DNA of 64,000 nt from Coriobacteriaceae bacterium (GTDB lineage Bacteria > Actinomycetota > Coriobacteriia > Coriobacteriales > Atopobiaceae). Under the pieces are notes generated by a model, which saw only the letters and a program-made list of their open reading frames with translations, was not told the origin of the DNA and ran no database searches. The position numbers were made by a program, and so were the translations under genes. The DNA lies in assembly GCA_004557505.1 (NCBI GenBank), contig SFGZ01000001.1, forward strand, positions 124,001-188,000. Direction: 5' to 3'. Of this stretch, positions 55,647-64,000 are shown piece after piece (within the stretch, counting starts at the first letter, position 1; each line of letters begins with the position of its first letter).

Positions 55647-56894
55647 CTACAGGGCGCCCCTGATGACGATGTCGCCCTCCTTCATGATGACCTCCATGTT
55701 GTCCGGGGTGAGGTCATGGATGTTCGAGGCGACGTCGCCCTTGACGACGAGCAGGTCGGCGAGCTTGCCGGCCTCGAGCGAGCCAAACTCGTCCTCGTGG
55801 TGGACCATCTTCGCGCCGTTGAGCGTGGCTGCCTTGATGGTCTCGAGCACGGGGATGCCCGCCTTGTCAACGAAGTCGTACATCTCGTCGATGGTGACCC
55901 ACCCGTACGGGGTGACGAAGGAGAAGGAGTCGGACCCGATGGTGAGGGTGACGCCGAGCTCGTTGGCCCTCCTGAGGTTGGCGTAGGTGCGCTGGAGCTC
56001 CTTCTCGACGACGGTCTCGCCCTCGTACTTGTCGAGCTCGGGGGTGTACTCGGGGGGATAGGTCGCATACCAGGTGGGGAGGAAGCCGATGGTGGGCGTG
56101 AAGAAGGTGCCCTGCTCGGCCATGAGGTTCATGGTCTTGTCATCGAGCTCGAACCCGTGGATGAGCTGCTCTGCGCCGAAGCGGACGGAGTCGTATGCCG
56201 CGGTCACGGAGTTGTAGGAGTGCGACCACAGGGGGATGCCGGTCTCCTTGCACTCGTCGGCGCAGGCCTTGATCTCCTCGGTGCTCATGAGCTGCTTGCG
56301 GCCGGAGTCCCAGCGCCAGATGCCGCCGCCGGTCGCCCAGATCTTGATGGCGTCGGGGTTCTCGCGCAGGCGCAGGCGGATGGCGTGACGGAGCTCCCAC
56401 GGGCCGTCGACCTGGTCGCCCCAGGGATGAGAGTCCTTGGAGACCTGGAGGGGCAGGTGGTGGGAGTCACCGTGGCCTGCGGTACGGCAGAAGCCGAGGC
56501 CCGTCGCGAAGATGCGGGGGCCCTTCATGATGCCCATGTTGACGACGTCACGGATGGCGATGCCGTTGCGGCCGATCTCGCAGACGGTGGTGAGGCCGTG
56601 GGTGAGGGCGTCATAGGCCTGCTTGACGGCCACGGTCTGCTTCTGGGCGACGGACTCGATGACCCAGTCGTTGTCATCGTCGGTCAGGTTGCCGGAGAAA
56701 TGCAGGTGGCTGTCAATGAGGCCCGGCATGATGGTCTTGCCGGAGATGTCGCGGACCTCATAGCCCTCGGGGACCTCCGTGCGCTTGCCAGCGTAGGAGA
56801 TCTTGGTGTCGTCGACGAGGACAAGGGAGTCCTCGACGGGGGCGGCGCCGGTGCCGTCAACGAGCTTGCCGCCTACGAACGCGTACTTTGCCAT
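55647..56894 (-). CDS. Amidohydrolase family protein (imidazolonepropionase/prolidase-like)
   Basis: A 415-residue metal hydrolase. The N-terminal strand domain precedes the barrel with HXH in DSHLHFSG (His63, His65). Further metal and catalytic residues are the Lys in AIKIWATGG, His in SHSYNS, His in LIHGFEL, and Asp in TIGSDSFSF. This resembles cytosolic Xaa-Pro dipeptidase and imidazolonepropionase-like enzymes that act on N-acyl or dipeptide substrates. It has no signal peptide. A TTAGGAGG site precedes the ATG at 56894. It lies between two APC permeases, one of which may import its substrate. Confidence 0.85.
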   Translation of the reverse strand: MAKYAFVGGKLVDGTGAAPVEDSLVLVDDTKISYAGKRTEVPEGYEVRDISGKTIMPGLIDSHLHFSGNLTDDDNDWVIESVAQKQTVAVKQAYDALTHGLTTVCEIGRNGIAIRDVVNMGIMKGPRIFATGLGFCRTAGHGDSHHLPLQVSKDSHPWGDQVDGPWELRHAIRLRLRENPDAIKIWATGGGIWRWDSGRKQLMSTEEIKACADECKETGIPLWSHSYNSVTAAYDSVRFGAEQLIHGFELDDKTMNLMAEQGTFFTPTIGFLPTWYATYPPEYTPELDKYEGETVVEKELQRTYANLRRANELGVTLTIGSDSFSFVTPYGWVTIDEMYDFVDKAGIPVLETIKAATLNGAKMVHHEDEFGSLEAGKLADLLVVKGDVASNIHDLTPDNMEVIMKEGDIVIRGAL

Positions 56895-56984
56895 GGTTCT
56901 TCCTCCTAATTCCTTCTTGCGTCACTGCTTGCTGACCACTTGCTTACGATCACGTGCTATTTCCTGCCACGGGCGACCTGGGTG

Positions 56985-58481
56985 TCACAGCGTCGTACCG
57001 TGGGATGGGCTCGGCATATCCGGAGCACCCGCGTCGCCATCCCTCTCCGCGCCTGGCTTGCCGAAGATGAAGAAGATCGCGAAGCCTATGACGATCCATG
57101 CAATCGTGATGATCCACTCGATGGGCTTGAGGGCCGCGGGGCTGAAGGGGACGACCATCAGGCCGATGATGATGAGGCCGGCCACGATGGCGCACACGAT
57201 GCCCGCCTTGCCGCCGTTGACCTTGTAGGGACGGTCGAGGGAAGGCTCGGTGCTGCGGAGCCTCAGGCAGGAGAAGCCGGCCATGGTGCATGCGAAGATG
57301 AACCCGAGCGAGGCCACCGCGGTCAGCGGAAGGAGCATGTTCCCGCCGAGGAAGGGGCCGACGAGCGTGAGCGCCGCCATGACCATGTTCGCCTTCTTGG
57401 GCGCGCCGGACTTGGGGTCGAGCTCCGCGAAGGAGACGGGAAGCATCTTCTTGCGACCGAGGGCGAGCATGAGGCGGGACGAGGCGCCAAAGAACGCGTT
57501 CATGGGGCCGAGGGGGCCGAGGGTGGCGATGATGAGCATCGCGATGTAGAAGAAGATGTTGATGTTCTGCAGGACGGCGAGGGCAGGAACGGACGACTTC
57601 ACGAACTCGTGCCAGTCGACGATGCTGCCAAAGGCGTAGATGCAGACGAGGTAGAACGCGCCAGAGGCGAGAAGCGCCATTGCGGGGATGAGGCCGAACT
57701 TCTTCCAGTCGAGGTTCTCGGAGGCCTCCTCGGCCTGCTGCGGAATGGTGTCGAAGCCGGCGTAGAAGAACGGGGTCATGACGAGGACTGCCATGATGCC
57801 GCCAAGCAGGGTGGTCGCCTCGGTGGACTTGCCGCCCGCCGCATCGGCAACCTGAGAGAACACCGGGCCTGCGTTGGAGGGCGAGCCGATCATGAACGAG
57901 ATGACCATGGCGAGGACCATGCCGGCCAAAAGCGCCTTGGTGAGGAACGACGAGAGCTTGGCCGCCGCGCCCGCGCCTCGGAAGTTGAGGTAGATGACCA
58001 GGATCGCGAAGCCGAGCGAGATGACGGTGGGCCAGAGGTAGACGTCGGCGCCCATGATCGTGTAGAGCTTCACCGAGGTGAGCCAGGACAGCGCCTCGAA
58101 CTGGGAGAACCTGTCGGCGAGGAGCTTAGAGATTGCGATTGCCTCCCAGGGGCACAGCGGAGCGTTGCCGAGCAGGAGCATCCAGCCGGTCAAAAAGCCG
58201 AGCTTGCGGCCGTAGGTGCGCTCGACGTACTCGATGATGCCCCCCGAGATGGGGATGGCCGCCGTGAGCTCGCCGAAGCACATCCCGATGGGAACCAGGA
58301 AGATGGCGCCGATCGCGAACGCGATCATGGCGGGAGCCGGTCCGCCTCCCAAGACCATCCAGTCACCCACGAGAAGGACCCAGCCGGTGCCGATGATGGC
58401 CCCAAAGCCGATTGTGAAGAAGTTGAAGAGTGTGAGCTCCTTCTTCATCCCTCCCGAGACGGCGACGTCCTTATCCGACAT
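56985..58481 (-). CDS. APC family amino acid permease
   Basis: A 498-residue transporter with about 12 membrane segments. The first helix reads FFTIGFGAIIGTGWVLL. Further marks are ISGGIIEYVERTYG and FYAGFDTIPQQAEEASEN. It is related to 54041-55519 along its length. The ATG at 58481 follows AGGAGGGG. It is the first gene of the permease-amidohydrolase-permease group, with 90 bases to the next gene. Confidence 0.9.
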   Translation of the reverse strand: MSDKDVAVSGGMKKELTLFNFFTIGFGAIIGTGWVLLVGDWMVLGGGPAPAMIAFAIGAIFLVPIGMCFGELTAAIPISGGIIEYVERTYGRKLGFLTGWMLLLGNAPLCPWEAIAISKLLADRFSQFEALSWLTSVKLYTIMGADVYLWPTVISLGFAILVIYLNFRGAGAAAKLSSFLTKALLAGMVLAMVISFMIGSPSNAGPVFSQVADAAGGKSTEATTLLGGIMAVLVMTPFFYAGFDTIPQQAEEASENLDWKKFGLIPAMALLASGAFYLVCIYAFGSIVDWHEFVKSSVPALAVLQNINIFFYIAMLIIATLGPLGPMNAFFGASSRLMLALGRKKMLPVSFAELDPKSGAPKKANMVMAALTLVGPFLGGNMLLPLTAVASLGFIFACTMAGFSCLRLRSTEPSLDRPYKVNGGKAGIVCAIVAGLIIIGLMVVPFSPAALKPIEWIITIAWIVIGFAIFFIFGKPGAERDGDAGAPDMPSPSHGTTL

Positions 58482-58732
58482 GTTCCCCTCCTTTCATACG
58501 TGGCGCATGGCACCACGATCGATTGATTCGGGCGCCTCGCGCCCGGCCGCCCTATGGCGGGCCTCTCCATCGACGAGGCTACCAACGGACAGAGGGCGGC
58601 CGGGGGCTCCCGGGGAAATACGGACGACCCCCGAAAACGAGCGGGACCGGCGCGTCGACCGGCGGGCGGGCGGCAGAGAACCGCCCGTCAACGGCAACAA
58701 GCGCTACCATTGCTCTCACGAGGAGGCGTTCC

Positions 58733-59410
58733 ATGGAAGAGCAGCGAGGAGACAACATGCCACGGGATACGGCCCGGCTCACCCTGAGGCCCTTCGAGAA
58801 GCGGGACTTCGGGCCTCTGGCCGAGCTTGTCGCCACGACCTGGCTCAGGGACTTCCCCGGGCGTCCCGGGGAGCTCGCCTCGACGGTGGAGCTGTGCGAC
58901 TACCTCTCGCAAACAACGTGGTCGCTCGTCGCCGAGCAGAACGGGACGCTGCTGGGAGCCATCCTCCTGCACGAGAAGGACCGCGAGGTCGCTGAGGAGC
59001 GGCTTTGGCGCCGGCGGGGCTTAGAGGCAGAGCGGGCCGCTGCGGTCTCATCCGAGGCCGCGCTTGCCGTGGGCACCGAGATGGCGGGGGTCATCGAGGG
59101 TTCGGCGCTTGCCCGAGAGTATGCGCTCACGGGCGCCCCCGAGGCCTCGCGCAGCCTCAAGCTGCTCATCGTCTCTCCCAATGCTCGCGGACTGGGCCTG
59201 GGAAAGCTCCTCTTCGACAAGATGCGCTCGTACCTTCGCGAGTGCGGTGCCGCCGGCTACTTCCTGCTCACCGACGACGCATGCGATGTCGGTTTCTATG
59301 AGCACATGGGGCTCGTGAGGGCGGTCGAGCGGAAGTCTGGGGTGCCTTGGCCTGGCGTCGACCCCAGCACCGATGACTTCCACATCTACGTCTACAGCGA
59401 GCGACTGTAG
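58733..59410 (+). CDS. GNAT family N-acetyltransferase
   Basis: A 225-residue acetyltransferase. N-terminal strands with RLTLRPFEKRDF lead to the acetyl-CoA-binding motif at LIVSPNARGLGLGKLLFDKM, and the end has DVGFYEHMGLVRA. The substrate is not evident. Two starts each have a good ribosome site: ATG 58733 (GAGGAGG) and ATG 58757 (GAGGAG). It is followed closely by gluQRS on the same strand. Confidence 0.85.
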   Translation: MEEQRGDNMPRDTARLTLRPFEKRDFGPLAELVATTWLRDFPGRPGELASTVELCDYLSQTTWSLVAEQNGTLLGAILLHEKDREVAEERLWRRRGLEAERAAAVSSEAALAVGTEMAGVIEGSALAREYALTGAPEASRSLKLLIVSPNARGLGLGKLLFDKMRSYLRECGAAGYFLLTDDACDVGFYEHMGLVRAVERKSGVPWPGVDPSTDDFHIYVYSERL

Positions 59411-59455
59411 GCGGGGTTTGAAGGGATCCGCGCGAGTCCGTCGATGGGAGATGGC

Positions 59456-60415
59456 GTGATAAACGACACAAGGGAGGTGGTGGGCCGCCTCGCGCCAACG
59501 CCCTCCGGGCGGATGCACCTCGGGAACGCCCTCTCCGCCCTCGTCGCCTGGCTGTCCGCACGCTCGTCCGGGGGCAGCATGGTGCTGCGCATCGAGGACC
59601 TCGACCCGCGGGCCAGGGACCCCGAGGCGGCCAGCCTCATCATGGGCGACCTCGCCTGGCTTGGCCTCGACTGGGACGAGGGCCCGTACTTCCAGAGCGA
59701 GCGCGGCGACCTCTACACCGGTGCCATCGCCCGGCTTCGCGAGCAGGGGCTCACCTATCCCTGCTTCTGCACGCGATCCGAGCTCCACGCGGCGACGGCG
59801 CCCCACGCCTCCGACGGCACCTATGTCTACCAGGGAACGTGCAGAAACCTCACCCCCGAGGAGATCGAGGAGCGCTCGGCAGGGCGGCCCCCGGCCACCA
59901 GGCTCCGCCTTCCCGACGCCGATGACCCGTCCGCCGTCATACGCTTCACCGACCTGGCATATGGGCCCAGGCGCGAGAACATCGCCACCGAGTGCGGGGA
60001 CTTCCTCGTCCGCCGAAGCGACGGCGTGGTCGCATACCAGCTCGCCGTCGTGGTCGACGACGCCCTCATGGGGGTGACCCAGGTTGTCCGCGGCCACGAC
60101 CTTCTGGGGTCGGTGGCCAGGCAGATGCACCTCCAACGGCTGCTCGGGTTCCCCACCCCGGCCTATGGGCACGTCCCGCTGCTCGTCGCCCCGGACGGAC
60201 GTCGGCTCTCGAAGCGCGACCGCGACCTCGACCTCGGGGCGGTGCGCAACATGGTCCGCGGGCCCGAGGTTGTGGTTGGGAGACTCGCATCCGCGATAGG
60301 GCTTGCCGAGGAGGGCGAGGAGCTGCGCGCCGACGAGCTTGTCCCCCGCTTCTCCTGGGACGCACTCCGCAACCTGCCAGACAGCATCGTCGTCGGCGGA
60401 GATTTTCTCGCTTAG
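59456..60415 (+). CDS. gluQ: Glutamyl-Q tRNA(Asp) synthetase
   Basis: A 319-residue class I synthetase fragment-like enzyme that adds glutamate to the queuosine base of tRNA-Asp. It has the HIGH-like motif in TPSGRMHLGN, a zinc site in PCFCTRSEL with a later YQGTC, and the KMSKS-like RLSKRD. It lacks the C-terminal anticodon-binding domain of full glutamyl-tRNA synthetase, which fits GluQRS. GTG 59456 is preferred because a GGGAG lies five bases upstream; ATG 59444 is possible but has no site. Confidence 0.92.
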   Translation: MINDTREVVGRLAPTPSGRMHLGNALSALVAWLSARSSGGSMVLRIEDLDPRARDPEAASLIMGDLAWLGLDWDEGPYFQSERGDLYTGAIARLREQGLTYPCFCTRSELHAATAPHASDGTYVYQGTCRNLTPEEIEERSAGRPPATRLRLPDADDPSAVIRFTDLAYGPRRENIATECGDFLVRRSDGVVAYQLAVVVDDALMGVTQVVRGHDLLGSVARQMHLQRLLGFPTPAYGHVPLLVAPDGRRLSKRDRDLDLGAVRNMVRGPEVVVGRLASAIGLAEEGEELRADELVPRFSWDALRNLPDSIVVGGDFLA

Positions 60416-60428
60416 GGACGGCGCGCGG

Positions 60429-60457
60429 TTGTGATAACCCGCCGGTAAGGGTATGAT
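60429..60457 (+). promoter_or_regulatory. Promoter of tRNA-Ser
   Basis: TTGTGA (60429-60434) and TATGAT (60452-60457) with a 17-base spacer. The tRNA starts 18 bases later. Confidence 0.72.
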
Positions 60458-60474
60458 TCACAAGCACCACTTCC

Positions 60475-60565
60475 GGAGAGCTGACCGAGAGGCCGAAGGT
60501 GCTCGCCTGCTAAGCGAGTATTCCCTCCAAGGGAATCTGGGGTTCGAATCCCCAGCTCTCCGCCA
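60475..60565 (+). tRNA. tRNA-Ser (GCT)
   Basis: A 91-base tRNA with a long variable arm (TATTCCCTCCAAGGGAAT) and the CCA end encoded. The anticodon loop CTGCTAA gives anticodon GCT. The acceptor GGAGAGC pairs with GCTCTCC. Confidence 0.96.
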
Positions 60566-60573
60566 GAGCATTC

Positions 60574-60609
60574 AAGCCCCCACCCGCGTTACCGCAGGTA
60601 GGGGCTTTG
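60574..60609 (+). terminator. Terminator after tRNA-Ser
   Basis: AAGCCCC (60574-60580) pairs with GGGGCTT (60601-60607), with partial pairing inside, then a short T-rich tail. Confidence 0.6.
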
Positions 60610-60756
60610 CTTTGCGGGGACGACAATCGGAATTACGCCATATCCTCACGTAAATTGCCGTATCTTGACGCAACTTTAACCAATCCTGACTCGCCATTCC
60701 CAGCGGCGCCTCAGGCGTCCGCGTTCCCACATCTTCGACATTTTTCACGTTCGCCC

Positions 60757-60785
60757 TTGACGGGCGCGCGGGAGCGTGGCACTAT
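60757..60785 (+). promoter_or_regulatory. Promoter of tRNA-Arg
   Basis: TTGACG (60757-60762) and CACTAT (60780-60785) are 17 bases apart, and the tRNA starts 12 bases later. The -10 box is poor. Confidence 0.5.
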
Positions 60786-60797
60786 TCTCAATTGCAT

Positions 60798-60874
60798 GCG
60801 GCGTTACCTCAGCTGGATAGAGGACCTGACTACGAATCAGGGCGTCATAGGTTCGAATCCTATACGCCGCACCA
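60798..60874 (+). tRNA. tRNA-Arg (ACG)
   Basis: A 77-base cloverleaf with the CCA end encoded. The anticodon loop CTACGAA gives ACG, normally edited to ICG. The acceptor GCGGCGT pairs with ACGCCGC. Confidence 0.96.
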
Positions 60875-60885
60875 CGCAAACTAAA

Positions 60886-60913
60886 GGGGGCTTCTTCGGA
60901 AGCCCCCTTTTTT
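60886..60913 (+). terminator. Terminator after tRNA-Arg
   Basis: GGGGGCTTC and GAAGCCCCC with a TTCG loop, followed by six T. Classic rho-independent terminator. Confidence 0.92.
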
Positions 60914-60967
60914 GACGTTCGAACCATCTATCTGCCGGCGCATCACGGGAGCGTGGCTCGCGCTCCC

Positions 60968-61912
60968 CTACACCGTCTCCCCGGGACGCATCGCATAGCT
61001 GCGAAGCACTCGGCAGCTTCCCTCGATAACGTACGATCCCACGCACGCCGGCACGAGGGTCGAGCGCGTATAGGGAAGGTCCACCGACCCCTCGGCCGTC
61101 CTCACCGCGGCGTTCCCCGCAACGCACGACAGAATCTCATAGCGGCCCTCGGTGGGCTGCTCCCAGCTGCCGTGTACATCGATGACATCGGATGCGAAGA
61201 TTGGGTGCGTCACGCCCCTTTTGATTCCCGAAGGGCCGTTGGGGTCGAACGCCCCGAAGCGGCACGGTTCCGGGTGGATGTCTGGGCGAAGCACGTCGAA
61301 CGCCTTGTCGACGTGGAGCTCTCTCTCGCGACCCCAGTCGCAAATCCTGTATGTTCGGAATCCGTAACTACCCACCTCGAGAGCGAACACGCCCTTCCCC
61401 AGGGCATGCATCGTCCCAGCCGGAATAAGTACGAAGTCACCCTCGCCTACCGGCACCTTGCGCCCAAAGCGCTCCCCGATTGAGCCATCGGCGGCGGACT
61501 CCCTCAGCGCCTCGAGGTCATCTGTGGTTGTGCCGCAGTAGATGAAGGACCCGGGATCTGCGGCCAGGACATACCACGACTCGGCCTTCTCGTGATCGCC
61601 TTCCACCTCCCGGGCATATGCCTCATCCGGGTGGACCTGGACCGAGAGGTTCTCTCCTGCGTCCATGGTGATGATCTGGACGATACCGTCTCCCCCGAGG
61701 TCACCCAGGATTTCATCGCGATGCGAGCGCAGGAGCTCGTCGAGGGGCGCGCCGTCGTACTGGCCGCCGTCGACGAGATTGGCAAGCCCCTCGTGGGCGG
61801 ACACGTCGAACGACTCCCCCACATGCTCGCCCTCGATGCCCCGCGCTTCGTTCACGCGAGAGCCGGACCACACAGGCGAGATGTAGTTCGGCCTCAGAAG
61901 AATTGGCCCCAA
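60968..61912 (-). CDS. manA: Mannose-6-phosphate isomerase, class I
   Basis: A 314-residue zinc isomerase joining mannose 6-phosphate and fructose 6-phosphate. Zinc-binding motifs are QVHPDEAYA and, later, the PAGTMHALG region. A C-terminal cupin-like part has VLRSYAMRPGE. It is the short Bacillus-like form (about 315 residues). It starts nine bases after the deoC stop and would handle mannose 6-phosphate made by the divergent mannose-family PTS. Confidence 0.88.
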   Translation of the reverse strand: MGPILLRPNYISPVWSGSRVNEARGIEGEHVGESFDVSAHEGLANLVDGGQYDGAPLDELLRSHRDEILGDLGGDGIVQIITMDAGENLSVQVHPDEAYAREVEGDHEKAESWYVLAADPGSFIYCGTTTDDLEALRESAADGSIGERFGRKVPVGEGDFVLIPAGTMHALGKGVFALEVGSYGFRTYRICDWGRERELHVDKAFDVLRPDIHPEPCRFGAFDPNGPSGIKRGVTHPIFASDVIDVHGSWEQPTEGRYEILSCVAGNAAVRTAEGSVDLPYTRSTLVPACVGSYVIEGSCRVLRSYAMRPGETV

Positions 61913-61921
61913 TTCGTCCCC

Positions 61922-62632
61922 CTAGAGCTCGAAGGAGTCGACGCCCTCGGAGGCCAGGCGAGCCCGGAGCTCTTCGATGATGGGAATGCCGGCCGAGCAG
62001 CCAATCCTTTCGGCACCCGCCCTGACCATACCCAGAAACGCATCCGCGGTGCGGATCCCCCCGGCAGCCTTGACCTTGACGCGCGCATCAACGTGCTCGC
62101 GCATAAGCCGCACATCCTCGACAGTCGCGCCGCCCGTCGAGAAGCCCGTGGAGGTCTTGATGAAGGTCGGGAGCACCTCAGACGCAATCTCGCAAAGCCT
62201 GACCTTCTCGTCATCTTCGAGCAGGCAGTTCTCGAAGATGACCTTGGACGGCACGCCCGCCTCGTTGCAGACTGCGACAATCTGGGCCATCTCATCCTTG
62301 ACGTACTCCCAGTTCCCAGCCTTTACCTCGGTCAAATTGACCATGTAGTCGATCTCCGTGGCGCCATTGGCGAGGGCGTCTTTGGTCTCAAAGACCTTAC
62401 TCGCGATGGTTGTCTGCCCAAGGGGAAAGCCAATGGCAGCCCCTGTGTGGACGTCGGTGCCTGCAAGGAGCTCCGAGCAGAGCCTGGACTGGCAGGAGTT
62501 GACGGCAACCATGCGGAACCCGTATTCCTTCGCCTCCGCGCAAAGCTTGGCCATATCCTCCCTTGTTGCATCGGGATGCAGGTTGGTGTGGTCAACAAGG
62601 AAGGCAAGGTCGTCGATGGTGTAGCGCTTCAT
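61922..62632 (-). CDS. deoC: Deoxyribose-phosphate aldolase
   Basis: A 236-residue TIM-barrel aldolase that splits 2-deoxyribose 5-phosphate into glyceraldehyde 3-phosphate and acetaldehyde. The Schiff-base lysine is in FIKTSTGFS, and the second lysine is in VKVKAAGGIRT. Other marks are DHTNLHPDAT and FPLGQTTIASK. It heads a deoC-manA unit that is divergent from the PTS genes. No nucleoside genes are close, so its role in this group is unclear. Confidence 0.95.
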   Translation of the reverse strand: MKRYTIDDLAFLVDHTNLHPDATREDMAKLCAEAKEYGFRMVAVNSCQSRLCSELLAGTDVHTGAAIGFPLGQTTIASKVFETKDALANGATEIDYMVNLTEVKAGNWEYVKDEMAQIVAVCNEAGVPSKVIFENCLLEDDEKVRLCEIASEVLPTFIKTSTGFSTGGATVEDVRLMREHVDARVKVKAAGGIRTADAFLGMVRAGAERIGCSAGIPIIEELRARLASEGVDSFEL

Positions 62633-62822
62633 CCGGTTCCCCTTTCCAGAGACTTTGGGTGAGGTGATACTAACATATACATGACTTATTAACTCGTTAT
62701 GTTAAAAATATACCGTTTATGTCAGTTTTATTACCGTCCACCGCTTGCAAAAACGCCCAATATGGACTTTTATTGTCTGACATATAAGATTCATTGCAAC
62801 AGAGCGAGAGACGGGAGACAGC
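62633..62822. promoter_or_regulatory. Divergent control region of deoC-manA and mannose-family PTS
   Basis: A 190-base AT-rich gap with two inverted pairs: TAACATA (62671-62677) with TATGTTA (62698-62704), and TTATGTCAG (62717-62725) with CTGACATATAA (62777-62787). A plus-strand promoter could be TTGCAA (62745-62750) and TTTTAT (62768-62773). No regulator gene is visible next to it. Confidence 0.55.
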
Positions 62823-63254
62823 ATGAACATCGTAGTCGCATCTCATGGGACCCTTTGCGAGGGGTTGGTGAATGCTCTCGAGATGATGGTATCCGCCGAC
62901 ACTGTTTCAATCATCCCCGTCGGCCTCGACGACCGTGGCATAGATGACTTTAGGGGGCGTCTCACCAGGGCTGTGGAGGGTTTGCTCTCCTCGGGTCCCA
63001 CGCTCATCATGTCTGACCTAATAGGCGGGACTCCATATAATGAGTCGCTCGCCCTCATGCTCGGCCATCCCGAGCAGATCAGGGTTGTCACCGGAACCAA
63101 CTTTCCGATGCTCATCGAGGTCGCAGTCGCGGCCGCGGGAAGCGACAGCCTTGACGAGGTGACGCGCGTCGCACTCGAGGCGGGCCGCAATGGCGTGTCC
63201 TCCGCCGACCTCCCAGCAGATGGCCCTGATGACGAAGACGATCTTTTCCAGTAG
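62823..63254 (+). CDS. PTS mannose/fructose/sorbose-family EIIA
   Basis: A 143-residue EIIA with the phosphorylated His8 in VVASHGTLCEG. The motif MSDLIGGTPYNES and the strand VVTGTNFPML are typical of the EIIA-Man fold. The last 20 residues are acidic and may be flexible. The ATG follows a GGGAGAC site. It is the first gene of the operon. Confidence 0.93.
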   Translation: MNIVVASHGTLCEGLVNALEMMVSADTVSIIPVGLDDRGIDDFRGRLTRAVEGLLSSGPTLIMSDLIGGTPYNESLALMLGHPEQIRVVTGTNFPMLIEVAVAAAGSDSLDEVTRVALEAGRNGVSSADLPADGPDDEDDLFQ

Positions 63255-63300
63255 CCGCTGACCCCGTTCGCGCAGCGAACGGCAATGAAAGGAGCACGAC

Positions 63301-63795
63301 ATGGCAGTTGTTCTCGCGCGGGTCGATGACCGGGTCATTCACGGTCAGACGACCACCAGATGGATGGCGGTAAAGCCCGCCGACGCGATTCTCGTGATTA
63401 GCGACAAGATTGCCGCAGACCAGCTCAGGTGCAAGGTGCTCAAGGCCGCCGCCGGAACGCTCAAGCTCGGCATCTACACGCTTGCCCAGGGTCCGCAGGC
63501 CCTCGAGCGCGCGCAGGCGTCGGCCAAAAAGTTCTTCGTCATATCCGACTCCATCAGAAACTTCATGGACCTCACCAAGGCCGGGGGAGACTACGGCGGA
63601 GTGCTCAACGTGGGCAACCTCAATGCGACCCGCGAGGGAACCAAGAACATGGGCAACACGGTCATGCTCAACGACGAGGACTGCGCGGCACTCGACGAGC
63701 TTGAGGCGGCGGGGATAGACATCCAGTTCCAGCTTCTCCCCGATGACAGCGTGAGAACCTGGCCGTCTCTCAAAGCCAAGTACCAGTCCATGTAG
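63301..63795 (+). CDS. PTS mannose/fructose/sorbose-family EIIB
   Basis: A 164-residue EIIB. The phosphorylated histidine is His14 in RVDDRVIHGQ. NVGNLNATREGTKNMGNTVML is a family block. The ATG at 63301 follows GAAAGGAG. It lies 46 bases after EIIA. Confidence 0.94.
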   Translation: MAVVLARVDDRVIHGQTTTRWMAVKPADAILVISDKIAADQLRCKVLKAAAGTLKLGIYTLAQGPQALERAQASAKKFFVISDSIRNFMDLTKAGGDYGGVLNVGNLNATREGTKNMGNTVMLNDEDCAALDELEAAGIDIQFQLLPDDSVRTWPSLKAKYQSM

Positions 63796-63831
63796 GAGAG
63801 GCCCTCTCACCCAACTGAAGGGAGAATCAAG

Positions 63832-64000
63832 ATGAACCTTGCCCTGCTGTTCCCCGCAATCATGTGCGGAGTGTTCTGCTACCTCGGTGCCATCGAAAGC
63901 TGCTGCCTGCTCGGAATGACCGGCGGCTACTACATCATGGGTCGTCCTCTCGTAGCCGGCCTGCTCTGCGGCCTCGTCTTCGGTGACGTTACCGCAGGGG
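63832..64000 (+). CDS. PTS mannose-family EIIC, 5' part only
   Basis: The first 56 codons of the EIIC permease are visible, starting at ATG 63832 after AAGGGAGA. The opening membrane segment and the GYYIMGRPLVAGLLCGLVFGD stretch match the EIIC-Man family. The rest and the expected EIID gene lie beyond the window. Confidence 0.88.
   Translation, partial: MNLALLFPAIMCGVFCYLGAIESCCLLGMTGGYYIMGRPLVAGLLCGLVFGDVTAG

Overview
The window is GC-rich, densely coded DNA. GTG and TTG starts are frequent and Shine-Dalgarno (SD) sequences are strong. It holds three phosphotransferase (PTS) permease loci, a pyruvate:ferredoxin oxidoreductase, several LytTR regulators, a class B sortase pilus and a secreted sialidase. 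This mix points to an anaerobic, host-associated actinobacterium of the Coriobacteriia, most like Olsenella/Atopobium relatives. The placement is inferred from gene content and style, not from a marker-gene comparison.

Positions 1-11900: the 5' part of an exported sialidase and a tRNA-Asp come first. A minus-strand cluster follows, in transcription order: PRD regulator, EIIA, EIIB, EIIC, glycosylasparaginase, M20 dipeptidase, RDD membrane protein and a one-domain GrdB-like protein. The order suggests import and breakdown of GlcNAc-asparagine or a similar N-glycan remnant. CutC and a one-pass membrane protein come next. Positions 11950-18000: recR, a YbaB protein and dnaX (housekeeping) face a metN-metI-metQ methionine importer. 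Positions 18100-26320: an ABC exporter, a DedA protein, the SRP RNA, and a second PTS (EIIA, EIIB, EIIC) with a family 1 6-phospho-glycosidase under a divergent GntR regulator. Positions 26850-33850: a small membrane protein, a two-gene AmmeMemoRadiSam system, pgi, a hypothetical protein, thioredoxin and a PAP2 phosphatase.

Positions 33880-41710: a toxin-antitoxin remnant, then a pilus operon (tip protein with von Willebrand A domain, signal-peptidase-like protein, backbone pilin, class B sortase, accessory pilin). A LytTR regulator is divergent from it across an AT-rich gap. Positions 41800-46910: a phosphodiesterase, a LytS/LytR two-component pair with a glycosyltransferase, and a Panacea/GNAT toxin-antitoxin pair. 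Positions 47100-58500: nifJ, a hypothetical protein, a second LytS/LytR pair, and two APC permeases around an amidohydrolase. Positions 58700-64000: a GNAT enzyme, gluQRS, tRNA-Ser, tRNA-Arg, manA-deoC, and a divergent mannose-family PTS cut by the window edge.

Three families of palindromic intergenic repeats recur across the window. They are the main non-coding structure that ordinary annotation would miss. The two most promising functional leads are the putative glycosylasparagine PTS locus and the pilus locus, whose signal-peptidase homolog has lost its catalytic lysine.
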